From contig NC_071389.1 in assembly GCF_022682495.2 (NCBI RefSeq), positions 186,729,556-186,793,555 on the forward strand: a stretch of DNA of 64,000 nt. Direction: 5' to 3'. Below the pieces are notes generated by a model. The model was not told the origin of the DNA, ran no database searches, and saw only the letters and a program-made list of their open reading frames with translations. Of this stretch, positions 1-10,899 are shown piece by piece. Each line of letters opens with the position of its first letter. Position 1 is the first letter of the stretch. This DNA is from Desmodus rotundus (taxonomy: Eukaryota; Chordata; Mammalia; Chiroptera; Phyllostomidae). The translations under genes were made by a program, and so were the position numbers.

Positions 1-1190
1 ACATTTCCTTATGTTTTATGTCTGTATTCATTTTGTTGTTCATAACATGTATTGAAAATTTTCTATGTGACAAACTTATGACAGCATTCAATGCTTTAAC
101 TCATATAATTCTAATAACAACCTTAGAAGATAGTAGTAAAATTTTCTTATTCCCGATGGCGATGTGGAAGCCCAGAGAAGTTAATACTTACCCAAGACCA
201 TATGAGCAGTAAAGGCAGAAGTGGCCCTTGCAGCGAAGCAGTCTGTCCAGAGCCTGTAGGAAAGAGTTAACCTCAATGCTACAATGAAGAAATCTCCGTG
301 AGGAAAAAGCATGTCACAATCCACAGAGTTCCAGTATCAGAAAGCACAGTGAAAACAACAACAACAAGGAGTGGAGAGACCTGGAATGATATCATTTGTC
401 TAGTAGAATGTGGATACGAATTGTTCAGGAGGGGATAGCACGCACTATCCGATGTCCTAATCACTTTCTTCTCCAAATCACTCAATTTCATGACACACCT
501 GTCGATTTTTAAGCTGCAAAGGGCAGACTTTCAGAAGAAAACTTGGATGATTAGATGATTGAACTCTTGGTTCTCTTTAAGGCTTCCATGACGTGATTAC
601 ATTTTCACAAAACCCAGAAACAGAGTCAGTAACTTTCCTGAGAGCCAAGTGTTTGCCTTGTCATTGTTCCCGTAAATAGCTTTACAACTTCCTTGTTTGA
701 TATCCTGTAATTCATTTTCAGCATGCTATGAGCAGACCAACTTGAGCTGTTACCTTGAGAAGAGTTAGAGATCTGAGGGTGAGAGAGAGCATTGACTCTG
801 GTGGTTTTTTCTGAGTAGGAAGTAAATTGTATTTATCAGAAGTTCACGGATAGCCCCCTTTCCTGAGCTGGTGGGTGGGATGGCTACTTTTTGGTATGTC
901 CTCACCAATTTCTGTCCATACTGTAATTTTCCTCAAGAAGTTTCCATTTTTGAATAGTCAAGTTTTCCAAAGCCTAACACTCTATTTTTACTCTCTTTTC
1001 AATTAACAAGAGCATTTTGAAAAAGTGATTCAAAATGGGCACCAAGTATTCATCTTATCCTCTATCCAAGATTCTTGTCTGATCTCAGAATCATTTGCTT
1101 TCAACAGGCATCTTTGATGACAGAGCACGCACTCCCCAGTGGAAAAGGCACGTTACAAATACAACTCCCATTCAGTCAAAGGCCTTAAAA

Positions 1191-1440
1191 AGAATTTATT
1201 TTTTCCTCACCTGAGACATTTTTTCATTGCTTGTAGAGAGAGAGGAAGGGGGTGTGTGTGTGTGAGAGAGAGAGAGAAGCATCGATCAGTTGCCTTCTAT
1301 GTGTGCCTGAAACGGGGATCTTTGTGCCCAGACGGGGAATTGAACCCGCAACTTAGGTATGTGCCCTGACTGGGAGTTGAACCCCAACCCTTCAGTTATG
1401 GCACAACACTCCAATCAACTGAGCCACACCAGCCAGGGCT
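1191..1440 (-). mobile_element. VES-type tRNA-derived SINE
   Basis: The + strand shows the complement of a VES SINE. An A/T-rich end and a GA-rich tract lie at the low-coordinate side. The complement of the tRNA-like head follows and ends in gagccacaccagccagggct at 1440. The segment reading ccctgactgggagttgaacc is the complement of the B-box region. A GT/GA-rich microsatellite has grown inside the tail-proximal part (about 1250-1280). No clean target-site duplication was seen. Confidence 0.9.
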
Positions 1441-1768
1441 CTAGGACCTTTTGATCTGATACTGTCAGCATTAATGTGGGGGCCCGCCAGTTTGCAGATT
1501 AATATTCTAAAGGATATGTTGACTTGGGCCGGGCTGAAGAAGCAAATTACCTGACAGTGCTGGTGGGAGGAAAAAATAGCCTGTAAATTCAGAATGTTGA
1601 CTTACTTAACATGAAAAAAAACGGAGAGTGGAAAGAACTAGGATTCTCAGGTGATTATGCTTGAAAATGACTCAGCAGTATATGCCTCGCTTTTTGTTTA
1701 TTTTCCCTTGACCAAATGTGCCTAACATTCAAGGGCTAGAAAGGATTTGTTTTCTTGACTTTTTTTTT

Positions 1769-3563
1769 ACTGTTTTTTTAAACATTTTTTTATGTTTGTA
1801 ATTTTTTTAGTGTTGTTCAATTACAGTTGTCCCCGTTCCCCACCCCATTGCCCCTGCCCTACCTGCTTCCCCCTCTCACATTCAATCCTACCCCCCCCCC
1901 CCCCCCCGTTGTCCTTGTCCATGGGTCCTTTATATTCACGTTCCTTGACTTGACCCTTCCCTTTCTTGCCCCTGTATTCCCCTCCCCCTCCCCTCTGGTC
2001 ACTGTCAGCTTGTTCTTTATTTCCATGTCTCTGGTTCTGTTTTGCTCGAGTGTTTGTTTCGTTGATTAGGTTCCACTTATAGGTGAGATCATATGGTATT
2101 TGCCTTTCACCACCTGGCTGGTTTCACTTAGCATAATACTCTCTAGTTCCATGCATGCTGTCCCAAAGGGTAAGAGTTCCTCTTTTCATTCTACTGCATA
2201 GTATTCCATTGTGTAAATGTACTAGTTTTTTGACCCACTCATTTACTGATGGGCATTTAGGCTGTTTCCAGTACTTGGCTATTGTAAATAATGCTGCTAT
2301 GAATATTGGGGTGCATAGTTCTTTTGAATTGGTGTTTCAGGATTCTCAACAGTGGAATCGCCAGGTCAGAAGGCAGTTCCATTTTTAGTTTTTTGGGGAA
2401 ATCCCATACTGTTCCAAAGAGGCCGTACCAGTCTGCATTCCCACCAACAGTGCACTAGGGTTCCCTTTTCTCCACAACCTCGCCAGCACTTTTTTTTTGG
2501 TGAGTTGTTTATGATGGCCATTCTGACTGGAGTGAAGTGGTATCTCATTGTGGTTTTAATTTGCATCTCTCTGATGGCTAGTGATGTTGAGAATCTTTTC
2601 ATATGCCTATGGGTCCTCCTTGGAGAATTGTCCAGGTCCTTTGCCCATTTTTTAATTGCATTATTTGTCTTCCTGGTGTGGAATCCTGTGAGTTCTTTAT
2701 ATATTTTTGAGATCAAACCCTTGTCCAAAGTATCATTGGCAAATGTACTTTCCCATATGGTTGGTTCCCTTTTCATTTTGCTGATGTTTTCTTTAGCTGT
2801 GCAGAATCTTTTTAACGTGATGTAGTCCCATTTGTTTATTCTTTCTTTTATATCCCTTGCTCTAGGGGACACATGGGTGAAAATGTTGCTGGATGGAGTA
2901 TCTGAAATTTTCCTGCCTATGTTCTCCTCTAGGGCTCCCACGGTGTCATGACTTATATTCAAGTCTTTTATCCATCTTGAGTTTATTTTTGTGTATGGAG
3001 TAAATTGGTGGTCAAGTTTCATTTTTTTGCATGTACCTGTCCAGATCTCCCAACACCATTTGTTGAAGAGGCTATTTTTACTTTATTTTATGCTTCTTCC
3101 CCCTTTGTTGAATATTAATTGACCATAGAGACATGGGTTTATTTCTGGGCTTTCTGTTCTGTTCCATTGATCTATGTGTCTGTTTTTATGCCAGTACCAG
3201 AATGTTTTGATTACAGTAGCCTTGTAATATAGTTTGATATCAGGTATTGTGATCCCTGCTTTGTTCTTCTTTCTCAAAATTGCTGAAGCTATTCTAGGTC
3301 ATTTATGGTTCCATATAAATTTTTGAAATATTTGTTCTATATCTGTGAAATATGTCATTGGTATTTTAATAGAGATTGCATTGAATCTATAAATTGCTTT
3401 GGGTAGTATGGATATTTTAATGATGTTAATTCTTCCAATCCATGAACACATTACATGCTTCCACTTATTTGTGTCTTCCTTAATTTCTTCCTTCAGTGTT
3501 CTGTAGTTTTCTGAGTACAGGTCTTTTATCTCCTTGGCTAGGTTTTTCACTGTTTTTTTTAAA
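1769..3563 (-). mobile_element. 5'-truncated bat LINE-1 with target-site duplication
   Basis: Read on the minus strand, this is the 3' third of an L1: the C-terminal part of ORF2, a short 3' UTR with a C/G homopolymer (about 1890-1908 on +), and an A-rich end. The tail includes ACAACTGTAATTGAACAACA, the usual bat L1 3' end. The body (1783-3548) is flanked by actgtttttttaaa at 1769-1782 and the same motif with one extra t at 3549-3563, a plausible target-site duplication. The 5' truncation lies inside the reverse-transcriptase/C-terminal region of ORF2. Confidence 0.9.
2060..3548 (-). pseudogene. L1 ORF2 C-terminal fragment (decayed)
   Basis: This is the C-terminal region of LINE-1 ORF2, the endonuclease/reverse-transcriptase protein that copies L1 RNA into the genome. 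The longest open piece (2366-3022, minus) keeps the C-terminal Cys/His motif as [18 protein letters not shown], which fits the CX3CX7HX4C spacing of L1 ORF2. Upstream pieces at 3083-3277 and 3299-3548 are in other frames. The endonuclease and most of the reverse-transcriptase domain are missing because of 5' truncation, and stops follow the Cys motif. It cannot encode an active protein. Confidence 0.88.
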
Positions 3564-4200
3564 TAACATTGTATTAGTCCAAGGTGTATAACAGTGGTTT
3601 CATATATGTGTTGTGAAATGATTAACACAGTAAGTTTAGTTAACATACATCATCTCCCATAGTTACAATTTTTTTCTTGTGATGAGCACTTTTAAGATTT
3701 ACTCTCTCAAAATAAAAGAAAAAAGATTTACTCTCAGCAACTTTCAAAAATATACTTTTATTCAATATAGTCAGCACACTGTACGTTATATCTAACTGAA
3801 AAGTTTTACCCTTTAACAGGAAGTTTTCACTTTTTGGCCCCCTTTACCCATTTTCCCCACCCTTCCACTCTACCTCTGGCAACCACCAGTCCGTTTTCTG
3901 TATCTGTGAGTTCAGTTTTCTTTCAAAGATTTTACTTATAAGTGAGATCATGCAGCATTTGTCTTTCTCTCTCTGCCTCATTTCACTTAGTACAATGCCC
4001 TCGGATCCATCCATGTTGTGATAAATGGCAAGATTTTTCTTTTTTATGGCTGAATAATATTCCATGGTGGGCTGTGTGTGTGTGTCTATATAATGGGTAC
4101 TTAGGTTGTCTCTGTGTCTTGACTATTATAAATAATGCTGCAATGAACCTGGGGGTGCAAGTATGTTTTTGAGATAGTGATTTCATTTCCTTTGGATTAT
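3549..4200 (-). mobile_element. Older LINE-1 (L1M-type) 3' fragment
   Basis: On the minus strand this holds the end of an ancient L1 ORF2 (reading MEYYSAIKKK near 4065, the conserved penultimate ORF2 segment) followed by its 3' UTR towards lower coordinates. It is more diverged than the bat L1 beside it. The T-rich run at about 1755-1768 probably belongs to this element's A-tail, now separated from its body by the younger insertion. A 16-bp A-rich insertion with its own duplication sits inside it at 3694-3735. Confidence 0.8.
3694..3735. mobile_element. Micro-insertion of an A-rich tail with target-site duplication
   Basis: Within the older L1 the 13-mer aagatttactctc occurs at 3694-3706 and again at 3723-3735. 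The 16 nt between them, tcaaaataaaagaaaa, contain AATAAA and are A-rich, as expected for the last bases of a polyadenylated retrotransposed RNA. Other L1M copies have this target sequence once. I infer an extremely 5'-truncated target-primed insertion; slippage is the alternative. Confidence 0.5.
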
Positions 4201-4290
4201 TATTATTTTTTAATCATGATAAAATACCTATAACATCAAATTTACCATCTTAACCATTTTTAAGTGTACAGTTCAATACAGTTCAAAATA
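4200..4290 (-). mobile_element. Ancient L1M 3'-UTR fragment
   Basis: The run ataaaatacctataacatc followed by taccatcttaaccattttta and taagtgtacagttcaatac resembles the antisense of an L1M 3' UTR. The same motif starts the L1M relic at about 10.1 kb. Boundaries are uncertain. Confidence 0.6.
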
Positions 4291-5199
4291 TTCCTTACTT
4301 CTTCGAAGTATTTAAAGGTATACATACATTTTAAAAGGTGTAGAATATATTTTATTTTTCACGTATGACTTCCCTAATCTATACATACCCTAGCTATATA
4401 GAATATACCTAACAAGTGAAAAATTGATGTCCTGTTGTTAAATGTTCATGTACTTTTATTTGACTATAACACAAATCAAGGGGTGGATTTTTCCCTATAT
4501 TTCTAGCTTTGATACCAGAAACATAAAATTAAAAAAAAAAAATCTCCCTTTCCCATTTGGAGAATAAAGATTTTTTAAAAAGAGTCCATTTCAGCCAAAA
4601 TTGATTCAGATTAGGCTGTATCAAAGTAGGGAATCAACATTTAACATTTTTTTTGCGAACAGTCTGGACAGAGAACATGGTAGGTCTGTGGAAACCTGGG
4701 TGATCAAAGAGAAATTGGAAAACAGGTGTGGACAGGGAGTTGGGGCCCAAACCAAGCTTTCTTGGACAACAATTTAACTTTCCCTTTTGAAAAACTCAAA
4801 TTCTTAAGTTCAAGTAGAGACTCGGTCGTTCAGTCTAAACATCATTGCTATTCTGGAAGGTAGGTGCCCATTGAACATTTGAAAAGGGCCTAACACGAGC
4901 CTGTTGATGGGTCAGTTATGACCACACTTGGGGGCAACAGCCAGCTTTCTGCTCAGACTGGGGACGGGGCTGCCTTCCTGTGGAAATGGCTAGGGCGGCG
5001 GGCAGGCCTTGATTTGAAGTTGTGGTTGCGATGCAAGAGCAGTGTTTTTACTTAGATCTGTGTGTTCCTTTGGGGTGGCTTGGGAGGGACGAAGAACTTA
5101 CTGAGGAGCAGGGAGCCTAAAAGCCCCAAGCCACCCTTGGCAGCTTTATGTGCTTTTGTAGGCACTTCATCAAATAACCTGCCCCGCACACCTGCACGC

Positions 5200-5340
5200 A
5201 GACATTATTGTGCTCATTGTACAGATCAGAAATTGAGGTTTTAAACTAAGGTCACAGACCCCAGTGGCGGAATCAAGACTTTATTTTTATCCAGGTCAGC
5301 CAGATTCCAAAGCCCACTAAACACCACACTGCCACCTCTA
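5200..5340 (+). repeat. MIR SINE relic
   Basis: The order of blocks follows the 3' half of MIR: ttgtacagatcagaaattgagg, then ggtcacagacccc, ggaatcaagac and ccaaagccca. It is strongly diverged. It lies about 240 bp upstream of the first DRAM1 exon in the window. Confidence 0.7.
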
Positions 5341-5575
5341 AGGTAGATGTCACTCTGTCCTTGCCCCACATGCCCAAGTTTGCTGTGGGACATTTACATT
5401 GTCATCGGGGAAGGCTCTCTGTTGGTAATTGTGTAAAAGCTGCCACATTTTCGAAAGAGGGGTGGGTACACCTGTGACAACAGATGGCTTAGAAGAGCTG
5501 GGAGTGTGTGAGTGCTTGGATTACGGGGTGGACAGGCTCACGCGCAGTAATGCACACGTGTGACTTTCTCTCCAG

Positions 5576-5753
5576 GAGTTAGCTGTCCCAGTGGTCCACG
5601 ACGGCGGCGCCCTTTTGGCTTTTGTCTGCGGTGTGATGTACACGCTCCTGCAGTCCATCATCTCTTACAAGTCGTGTCCTCAGTGGAACAGCCTCTCCAC
5701 GTGCCACGTACGGATGGCCATCTCTGCCGTTTCCTGTGCGGCTGTCGTCCCCA
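5576..5753 (+). CDS. DRAM1: DRAM1 internal coding exon (178 bp)
   Basis: This exon encodes 59 residues plus the first base of a split Met codon of DRAM1, a p53-inducible lysosomal membrane protein of the DRAM/TMEM150 (Frag1/Sfk1) family that promotes autophagy. The translation starts [11 protein letters not shown] and includes [14 protein letters not shown], both diagnostic for DRAM1. It carries a hydrophobic segment (about [19 protein letters not shown], the fourth of six) and the start of the next ([13 protein letters not shown]). The acceptor is tctctccag/GAG at 5575/5576, preceded in human by a codon ending NFQ. The donor is CCCA/gtatcc at 5753/5754, a weak match beyond GT. The length (3n+1) pairs with the 59-bp exon downstream, so skipping this exon alone would shift the frame. 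I assign residues ~115-173 by comparison with remembered human DRAM1. Confidence 0.96.
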
Positions 5754-5817
5754 GTATCCTTTCCACATTTGTTGGTGTCCTCGCGGGCTTGACCCCTTCC
5801 TCTACCCTCCCCCCAGC

Positions 5818-5838
5818 AAAAAAAAAAAAAAAAAAAAA
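5818..5838 (+). repeat. (A)21 homopolymer
   Basis: There are 21 consecutive A's 65 bp downstream of the DRAM1 exon donor. No SINE or L1 body precedes it, so it is a simple homopolymer rather than a retroelement tail. Confidence 0.95.
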
Positions 5839-7544
5839 GCATGAGAAAAGCAAAGGTTAACAGCCAAGTTTCCATATGTTTCAGAAGAACCTCTAGGAGA
5901 AAAGTGTAAATCATTAAGGAAAATGTCTCACCAGGGTCAGGTAAGATCAAAAGAATCTTCAGGGAAAAGAATGTTATGAAAGGAGGGTGGAAAAAATGTC
6001 AGAAAACTTCAGTCTTTGTTTACTTTCCTTCCAACAGGGTCGGCTTCGCCAGCCATGGGAAAATATTTATTTTTCTTTGGAGTGCTTGGCTAAAGACACC
6101 AAATATTGATATTGTACTTAAAGTAATAACCCTGTGAAGTCCCAAGGGGCCAGACTCCCCCCTCTCCCTGCACATAGGTGACTAGATGGTTTGATTTCCT
6201 CATCCACATTAAGAGGTTTCTAAAAGCTCTGTATTATTTACTTCTAAGTCAATTAAAACACATGTAGCCTTTTCTTTTTATTACAGATTTCATTTTCAAA
6301 ATTTTATTTCCTTTTCTAACTCAACAATGTGAGAAGAAAATAGGAATTTATCAGACTTGTATGGCTGATTTAGAGGAAATGAAAGTTCACTTTCTCTCTC
6401 TCTCGGGATTTAACACATAATATAAAAAAGCTCTGGTCTTCAAGGGGTGGAAAATTCCCCATCTTTCGAAATGCCATCTGCACTCATATCAGAGAAAGAT
6501 GCAGGGTCATGAAAATGGTAATTACTCTCACGTCACAGGAAAATGGGAACTATTCTATTAGCCATTTTGTTCGTCTGGGTTGGATGATGGTGTACAGTGG
6601 GCAAGCTTCTGTGACAGCATCCTGTGTGCTTCTGAGATAGAGCTTTGCATTGCGCTTTTAAAATAGAACCTATACAAAATGCGAAGTCTCTGTATGGTTT
6701 TGGTTTTGTTTTCATCTTAGGGAAGGAAGTTTTGAATTACAAACTTTCTAAGCACAGAGGAAATAAATCCCAGTGCTGAGAAATTTAAAAACAAAATATA
6801 TACCCTGGTTCCTTATATGGTTCTTTCTGAGTTTTCTTGTCGTGATTGTGGGTTGAAGACATTCATGCTTTCCCTTCAAATATATTTCCTTCAGACCTTT
6901 AGTTTGTTTTAGTTGTAAAATTCAGAGCAGAAGTGTTTGTAGTATTAAAGGCAAAGTTTCTTGTAGGAAACCTTTTCTTGCTTCTGACTCTGGAGACAGG
7001 TCTCTAAAATCAGGTCTCTAAAAGACAGGTCTCTTAAAATCAGTGAGACTGTTAGTACAATAAGCATTTCAGGCCTCGGGGTTTCACATACTCTGAGTTC
7101 CCATTTCTAGAGGGTTCCTACGAGCCTGGCCAAGGGGGCGCAGCCCTACACAGAAACAGGGTATGTCCTTGTGTCACATTAATTCTTCCGTATGAAAACA
7201 TCTTTTTTTAAAAACATTAGCACAATATTTGTATTTACTTACAAATATTTCAAACCATCCTTAAAACACTTGTGCTTCTTTTTACTGTAACATTTCTGTG
7301 TAATGGCCTCACTTAATGGCTGAAGGAACTGAGGCTCATTAGAATTAGGCCCTTCCTGGTAAAGTGTCTGTCTTGCACCAGTTCTGACAGCATTACCTTC
7401 ACAAAATGACTAACAGCACAAAGTCCAGGTTCTTTGGCTTGAGACGCATGCTCTGAGACTCCCCGCGGCTTGGCTGTTTCCTGAGCTCTGCTTTTACCCT
7501 CTGCCCTTCTCCTGGCTGAATACTACCTTCCACCTTTTCTTTCC

Positions 7545-8897
7545 AGCTGATACGGTAGCCACAGGCCACACGTGGCTATTGTGCACTTGAAACGTGGCTG
7601 GTCTGCATAGAGACATGCTGTGGTGTAAAATATCTCATTAATAATAATTCTTTATATGATTAGATGTTGAAATGATACCATTTTTGGTCTTTTGTATTAA
7701 AGGAGCTATATCATTAAAATGAAATATTTTTTTTTGTTTTAGTTTTCTTAAAATGTGGCTGTTAGTGATAAAATGGCCAGAAAGTTACCAGCAATTGGAT
7801 CTGGGTTCAGCAACCTCAGTACTTGAGCTCTGGCTAAGTAAGAACTCAGAGCCAAGGCTCAACTACAAGCAAAAGTTTGTTTAGAAAGTCATAGAGGTAG
7901 AAGTGAGTTGTAGAAGAAGTGAGTCATAGAAGAAGTGAGCTGGCTGGGCTGAATGGGCTCAGAAAACAAGTTACAGAGGCAAAAGAAGGATCCCTTGGAG
8001 CTTGGGAAAAAGGAAGACAGAGAGAACTCACCTGGAGAAAGGAGAGGTGGAAAGGCACAGCGCTCCAGAGGGAGAGAGGAAGGGATGGAGGGAGACAGGT
8101 TGGAGGGGAGGGAGAGAAAGAGAGCGACAAAGAGAGAGCCAGATCCTCTGTCCTAAGTGGTTTTATCCTCTTTCTAAAGGCAAAGATCTTAGGGGAGGCC
8201 CAGGGGAGGTTTTCAATAGAATATTCCTCAGCTTTTCTGGTTGTGTCCTTTCAGGGTTGTGGTCTCTACTGACTGGTCAGTGCTAGGATGGGGGATCGTT
8301 AGTCATCACAGCTGGTCCTTGATGCCCCTCCTGGCTTTGCTGCTTCTCTGGGCCTGGAGCTGAAACATAACTGAGACCTAGATGTTATCTCAAGTTTGAC
8401 CAAAAGTCTGTCTCTGTGGTCAACAGATCCGAGGCTCTGTTTCCAAGATCATTTGATGTGGGTCAGCATCTCATTGTCCTAAGGACATAACGCTTAAGGC
8501 AGTGGTCCTGCAAGGGAGTCATATGAGGCTATTCGCCGGCCCCCTTGTTCCTCCTCTGAGGGGGTCCTACCCCATGTGATGAGTGACCAGTCAGGGAAGG
8601 AAAGGTCAGAGGAGGGTCCAAACTGCATGACCAGTGATATGAAAGGTAAGAGGGTCTAAACCACATGACCAGCAATACTCGAAGGGAAAGGTCACCCTGA
8701 GGGCGAGGTCCTTGTTTTCCCAGTTTTCACTGTTGCCAGGTGCCTGGGGCTTTCCGCCCTGGCGACCTTCCATACCTGGCCCACATTGTTCCTACTCTGC
8801 TCAAGCCTTTCTAACCGCCTACTACATAGCTGCTATAGTAGAAAATTTAACATCACACATGGAGCTGCATCGTATGTCTGATGGCTTTGCTCTAGAG
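7545..8897 (+). mobile_element. Ancient DNA-transposon relic split by an LTR (7545-7765 + 8827-8897)
   Basis: The left piece has ggtagccacaggccacacg, tggctattgtgcacttgaaa and a run beginning gtgtaaaatatctcattaat. This is the familiar mammalian non-autonomous DNA element whose ends read GTAGCCACTAGCCACATGTGG. It breaks off at aatgtggctgttag (7765). The expected continuation, ctatagtagaaaatttaac and on to gctctaga, resumes at about 8827. About 1.06 kb of unrelated LTR-like sequence separates the halves. I do not give a family name because I cannot check it. Confidence 0.65.
7766..8826 (-). mobile_element. Candidate solo LTR of an endogenous retrovirus (ERV1-like)
   Basis: On the minus strand it begins TGTAGTAGGCGGTTAGAAAG and ends CCATTTTATCA, so it has the TG...CA ends of an LTR. 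In transcription order it shows a U3-like part with a direct repeat of about 41 bp (8601-8682 on +), a TATA-like GGATAAAACC (complement of 8160-8169), a CT-rich leader, a polyadenylation-like CTAAACAAACTTTTGCTTG (about 7871-7889), and a short U5. The last motif resembles the AATAAACTTTTGCTTG block of gammaretrovirus-like LTRs. No gag, pol or env sequence or second LTR is seen, so it is probably a solo LTR. A clear 4-6 bp duplication was not found. Confidence 0.6.
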
Positions 8898-10099
8898 GAT
8901 TCCTCCAACTTCATAACTCAGATTAAGTTCAACTCACTTAAGTTCAGATTAAGTGAAGGCCCCCCTGAAACCCCAAACCCCATTCTACTCTGAATGAACA
9001 CTTTCTCCTCTGCCACATCACTGTGCCCCATTCTTCCCTCTCACATGGACAGTCCTGGGCTTCTGTCAGCAAGATTGTGGTGTTTCTGTGAGCTGAGACC
9101 AAGTCTGTTTGGCCAGGGTTTCCCCTGCCTGTACCTTCTCCCCTTGTAACATGGTCCCTGGTGCCCAGAACACAGAACTAAAAAACAAATTAATGAAAGA
9201 ATTAAGAGGCTTTAAAACTGTTAGAAACAGAAGCATGATCATGGAAGGACCAGAGAATCTGCTACGTGTTCTACTTCCTTTATTCTGAAAAACTGAGAAG
9301 TGTTAAGCCCTGAAAAATATGGGGTTGGGGGGCAGGGAGAGGAGGTGCTGACTTGGAGGTGTAAACTTGGCATTGATGCCACACTTTGAATTTCTAAGTT
9401 TTTGTAAAATCTTTTTAAGGGCATCTCATTTCTCCATAACGTTCTCTTTTGCCTTCAAAGTTCAATCACAGTGGATGCCATTGCCTTTGTGCCGACAGTC
9501 CTGGCCACAGGGGGCGACAGACTCAGGCCCTGGCCTTGCTAGGCTGGTCCCGAGATCAGATGTAGGACAGATCTCTTCGATTTGTAAAACCCTTTGGGCT
9601 TGGGAGGATGGGCTCGGCTTATACCCAGTTACTGGACAGAAATCAGTTTTTTAATTTCTAGCTTGTTTTTTGTATGTGAGCCACGGTACTTTATAATGGT
9701 TTGGTACTTTGAAATGTTAATTTTTCCTTAAAGCTATTGCCCTGAAAAATAGTGTTTTAGGAAAACAGTATTTTTATTCAATATTTTTATTTAGGCAAAG
9801 CAGTATTTGGGGGTAAAGGTGCTCAAAGAGTGCCCATCTTGGACTGCTGTGCCCACCGTTTTGACCAAATTTGGACAAGGAGTGTAACTGGGAGCAACAC
9901 CGAGAAGCATGCAGGGTTGAGTGGATGTGGCCACAAGTGGGAACTTCGCTGTACAAAACTGAAAAAGTGTTTGCTGGGAAGTAACCGCATTTCCACATGG
10001 TAATTTAACTGCTGTCATAATTGAATTTAAGGTTTGAGATTGTAAGAAGCTGCTATAACCTGTTTTGATTGCAGACATGGTGGTACTAACTTTTTTTCT

Positions 10100-10850
10100 A
10101 TTATGTTTAAGGACACAACAAAAACTTACCACCTTAACCCTTTTTTAGTGCGCAGTTCAGTGGTCGTGCAACCACGAGCACACCATTCCACAATTTATTC
10201 ATCTTATAAAACAAAATCTATCCTCACTAAACAGCCACTCCCTGTTGTCCCCTCCCCCAGGGTCTGGAACGACTGTTCTACTGTCTTACGGTTTTGACTA
10301 CTCTCAGTACCTCATATAAATGGAATCACATCGTTTTTGTGTTTTGGTAACTGGCTTATTACACTTCGCATAATGTCCTCAAGATTCATCTACGTTGTAG
10401 CGTATTGCAGAATTTCCGTCCTTTTTAAGGCTGAAGAATAGTCCACTGTATGTATGTATATACCACATTTTGCTTCTCCATTCATCTGTCAGCAGCCACT
10501 TGGGTTCCTTCCAAGTTTTAGCTGTTGTGAATAATGCTGCTATGAACAGGGACATACAAATATCCCTTTGAAACTCTGCTTTCGGTTCTTTTGGGAATAT
10601 ACCCCAAAGTGGAATTGCTAGGTCACCCGGTGGTTCTATTTTTAATTTTTTGAGGAACCTCTGTACTGTTTTCCACAGTGGCTGCCCATTCGACATTCCC
10701 ACCAGCAGGGCACAGGGTTCCAATGTCTGCACAACCTCACCAACACTTGTTTTCTGTTTTCTCAGTAGGAGCCATCCTGATGGGTATGAGGTGAAACATT
10801 TTAACACTGTGATTATTATATTATTAGGAGAATAATGTAGTCTTAACATT
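10100..10850 (-). mobile_element. L1M-type LINE fragment (ORF2 end + 3' UTR)
   Basis: Antisense to DRAM1, this carries an old L1 3' UTR (gtgcgcagttcagtggtcgtg and cctcatataaatggaatcac on +) and the C-terminus of ORF2. The minus-strand peptide includes RFLKKLKIEPPGDLAIPLWG and DEWRSKMWYIHT, both typical of L1 ORF2. The reading frame stays open through much of the fragment and runs on across the antisense of the DRAM1 exon, which is coincidental. It stops about 50 bp upstream of the exon at 10900. Confidence 0.85.
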
Positions 10851-10899
10851 AAAGGACTTATTTTCTTCTGTACTCTCCTTGACAATTTCCCTTTTTTAG

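Larger units (their letters stand above)
1..5575 (+). other. DRAM1: DRAM1 intron, 3' portion (upstream end outside window)
   Basis: This stretch precedes the first recognisable DRAM1 exon and ends in a good acceptor (pyrimidine-rich run, then ccag) at 5575. I looked for the preceding DRAM1 coding segment, which should end in the residues VANFQ, and did not find it, so no further coding exon is supported. The intron holds a minus-strand VES SINE (about 1190-1440), a bat L1 inserted in the tail of an older L1 (1769-4200) and a MIR relic (about 5200-5340). Positions 1-1190 and 4300-5200 show nothing I recognise. Confidence 0.75.
5754..10899 (+). other. DRAM1: DRAM1 intron
   Basis: This intron runs from gtatcc at 5754 to cttttttag at 10899. 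It opens with a 21-bp A run (5818-5838). It contains an ancient DNA-transposon relic split by a solo LTR (about 7545-8897) and an L1M relic (about 10100-10850) that ends roughly 50 bp before the next exon. Positions 5900-7540 and 8900-10090 show no element I can name with confidence. A triple copy of caggtctctwaaa occurs at 6997-7039. Confidence 0.9.

Noticed and set aside
2352..2825. Plus-strand 157-codon open frame
   Set aside because: It is antisense to L1 ORF2, whose Cys/His motif is on the minus strand.
8601..8682. Independent minisatellite
   Set aside because: The two ~41-bp units lie within the U3-like part of the candidate LTR, where tandem enhancer repeats are usual.
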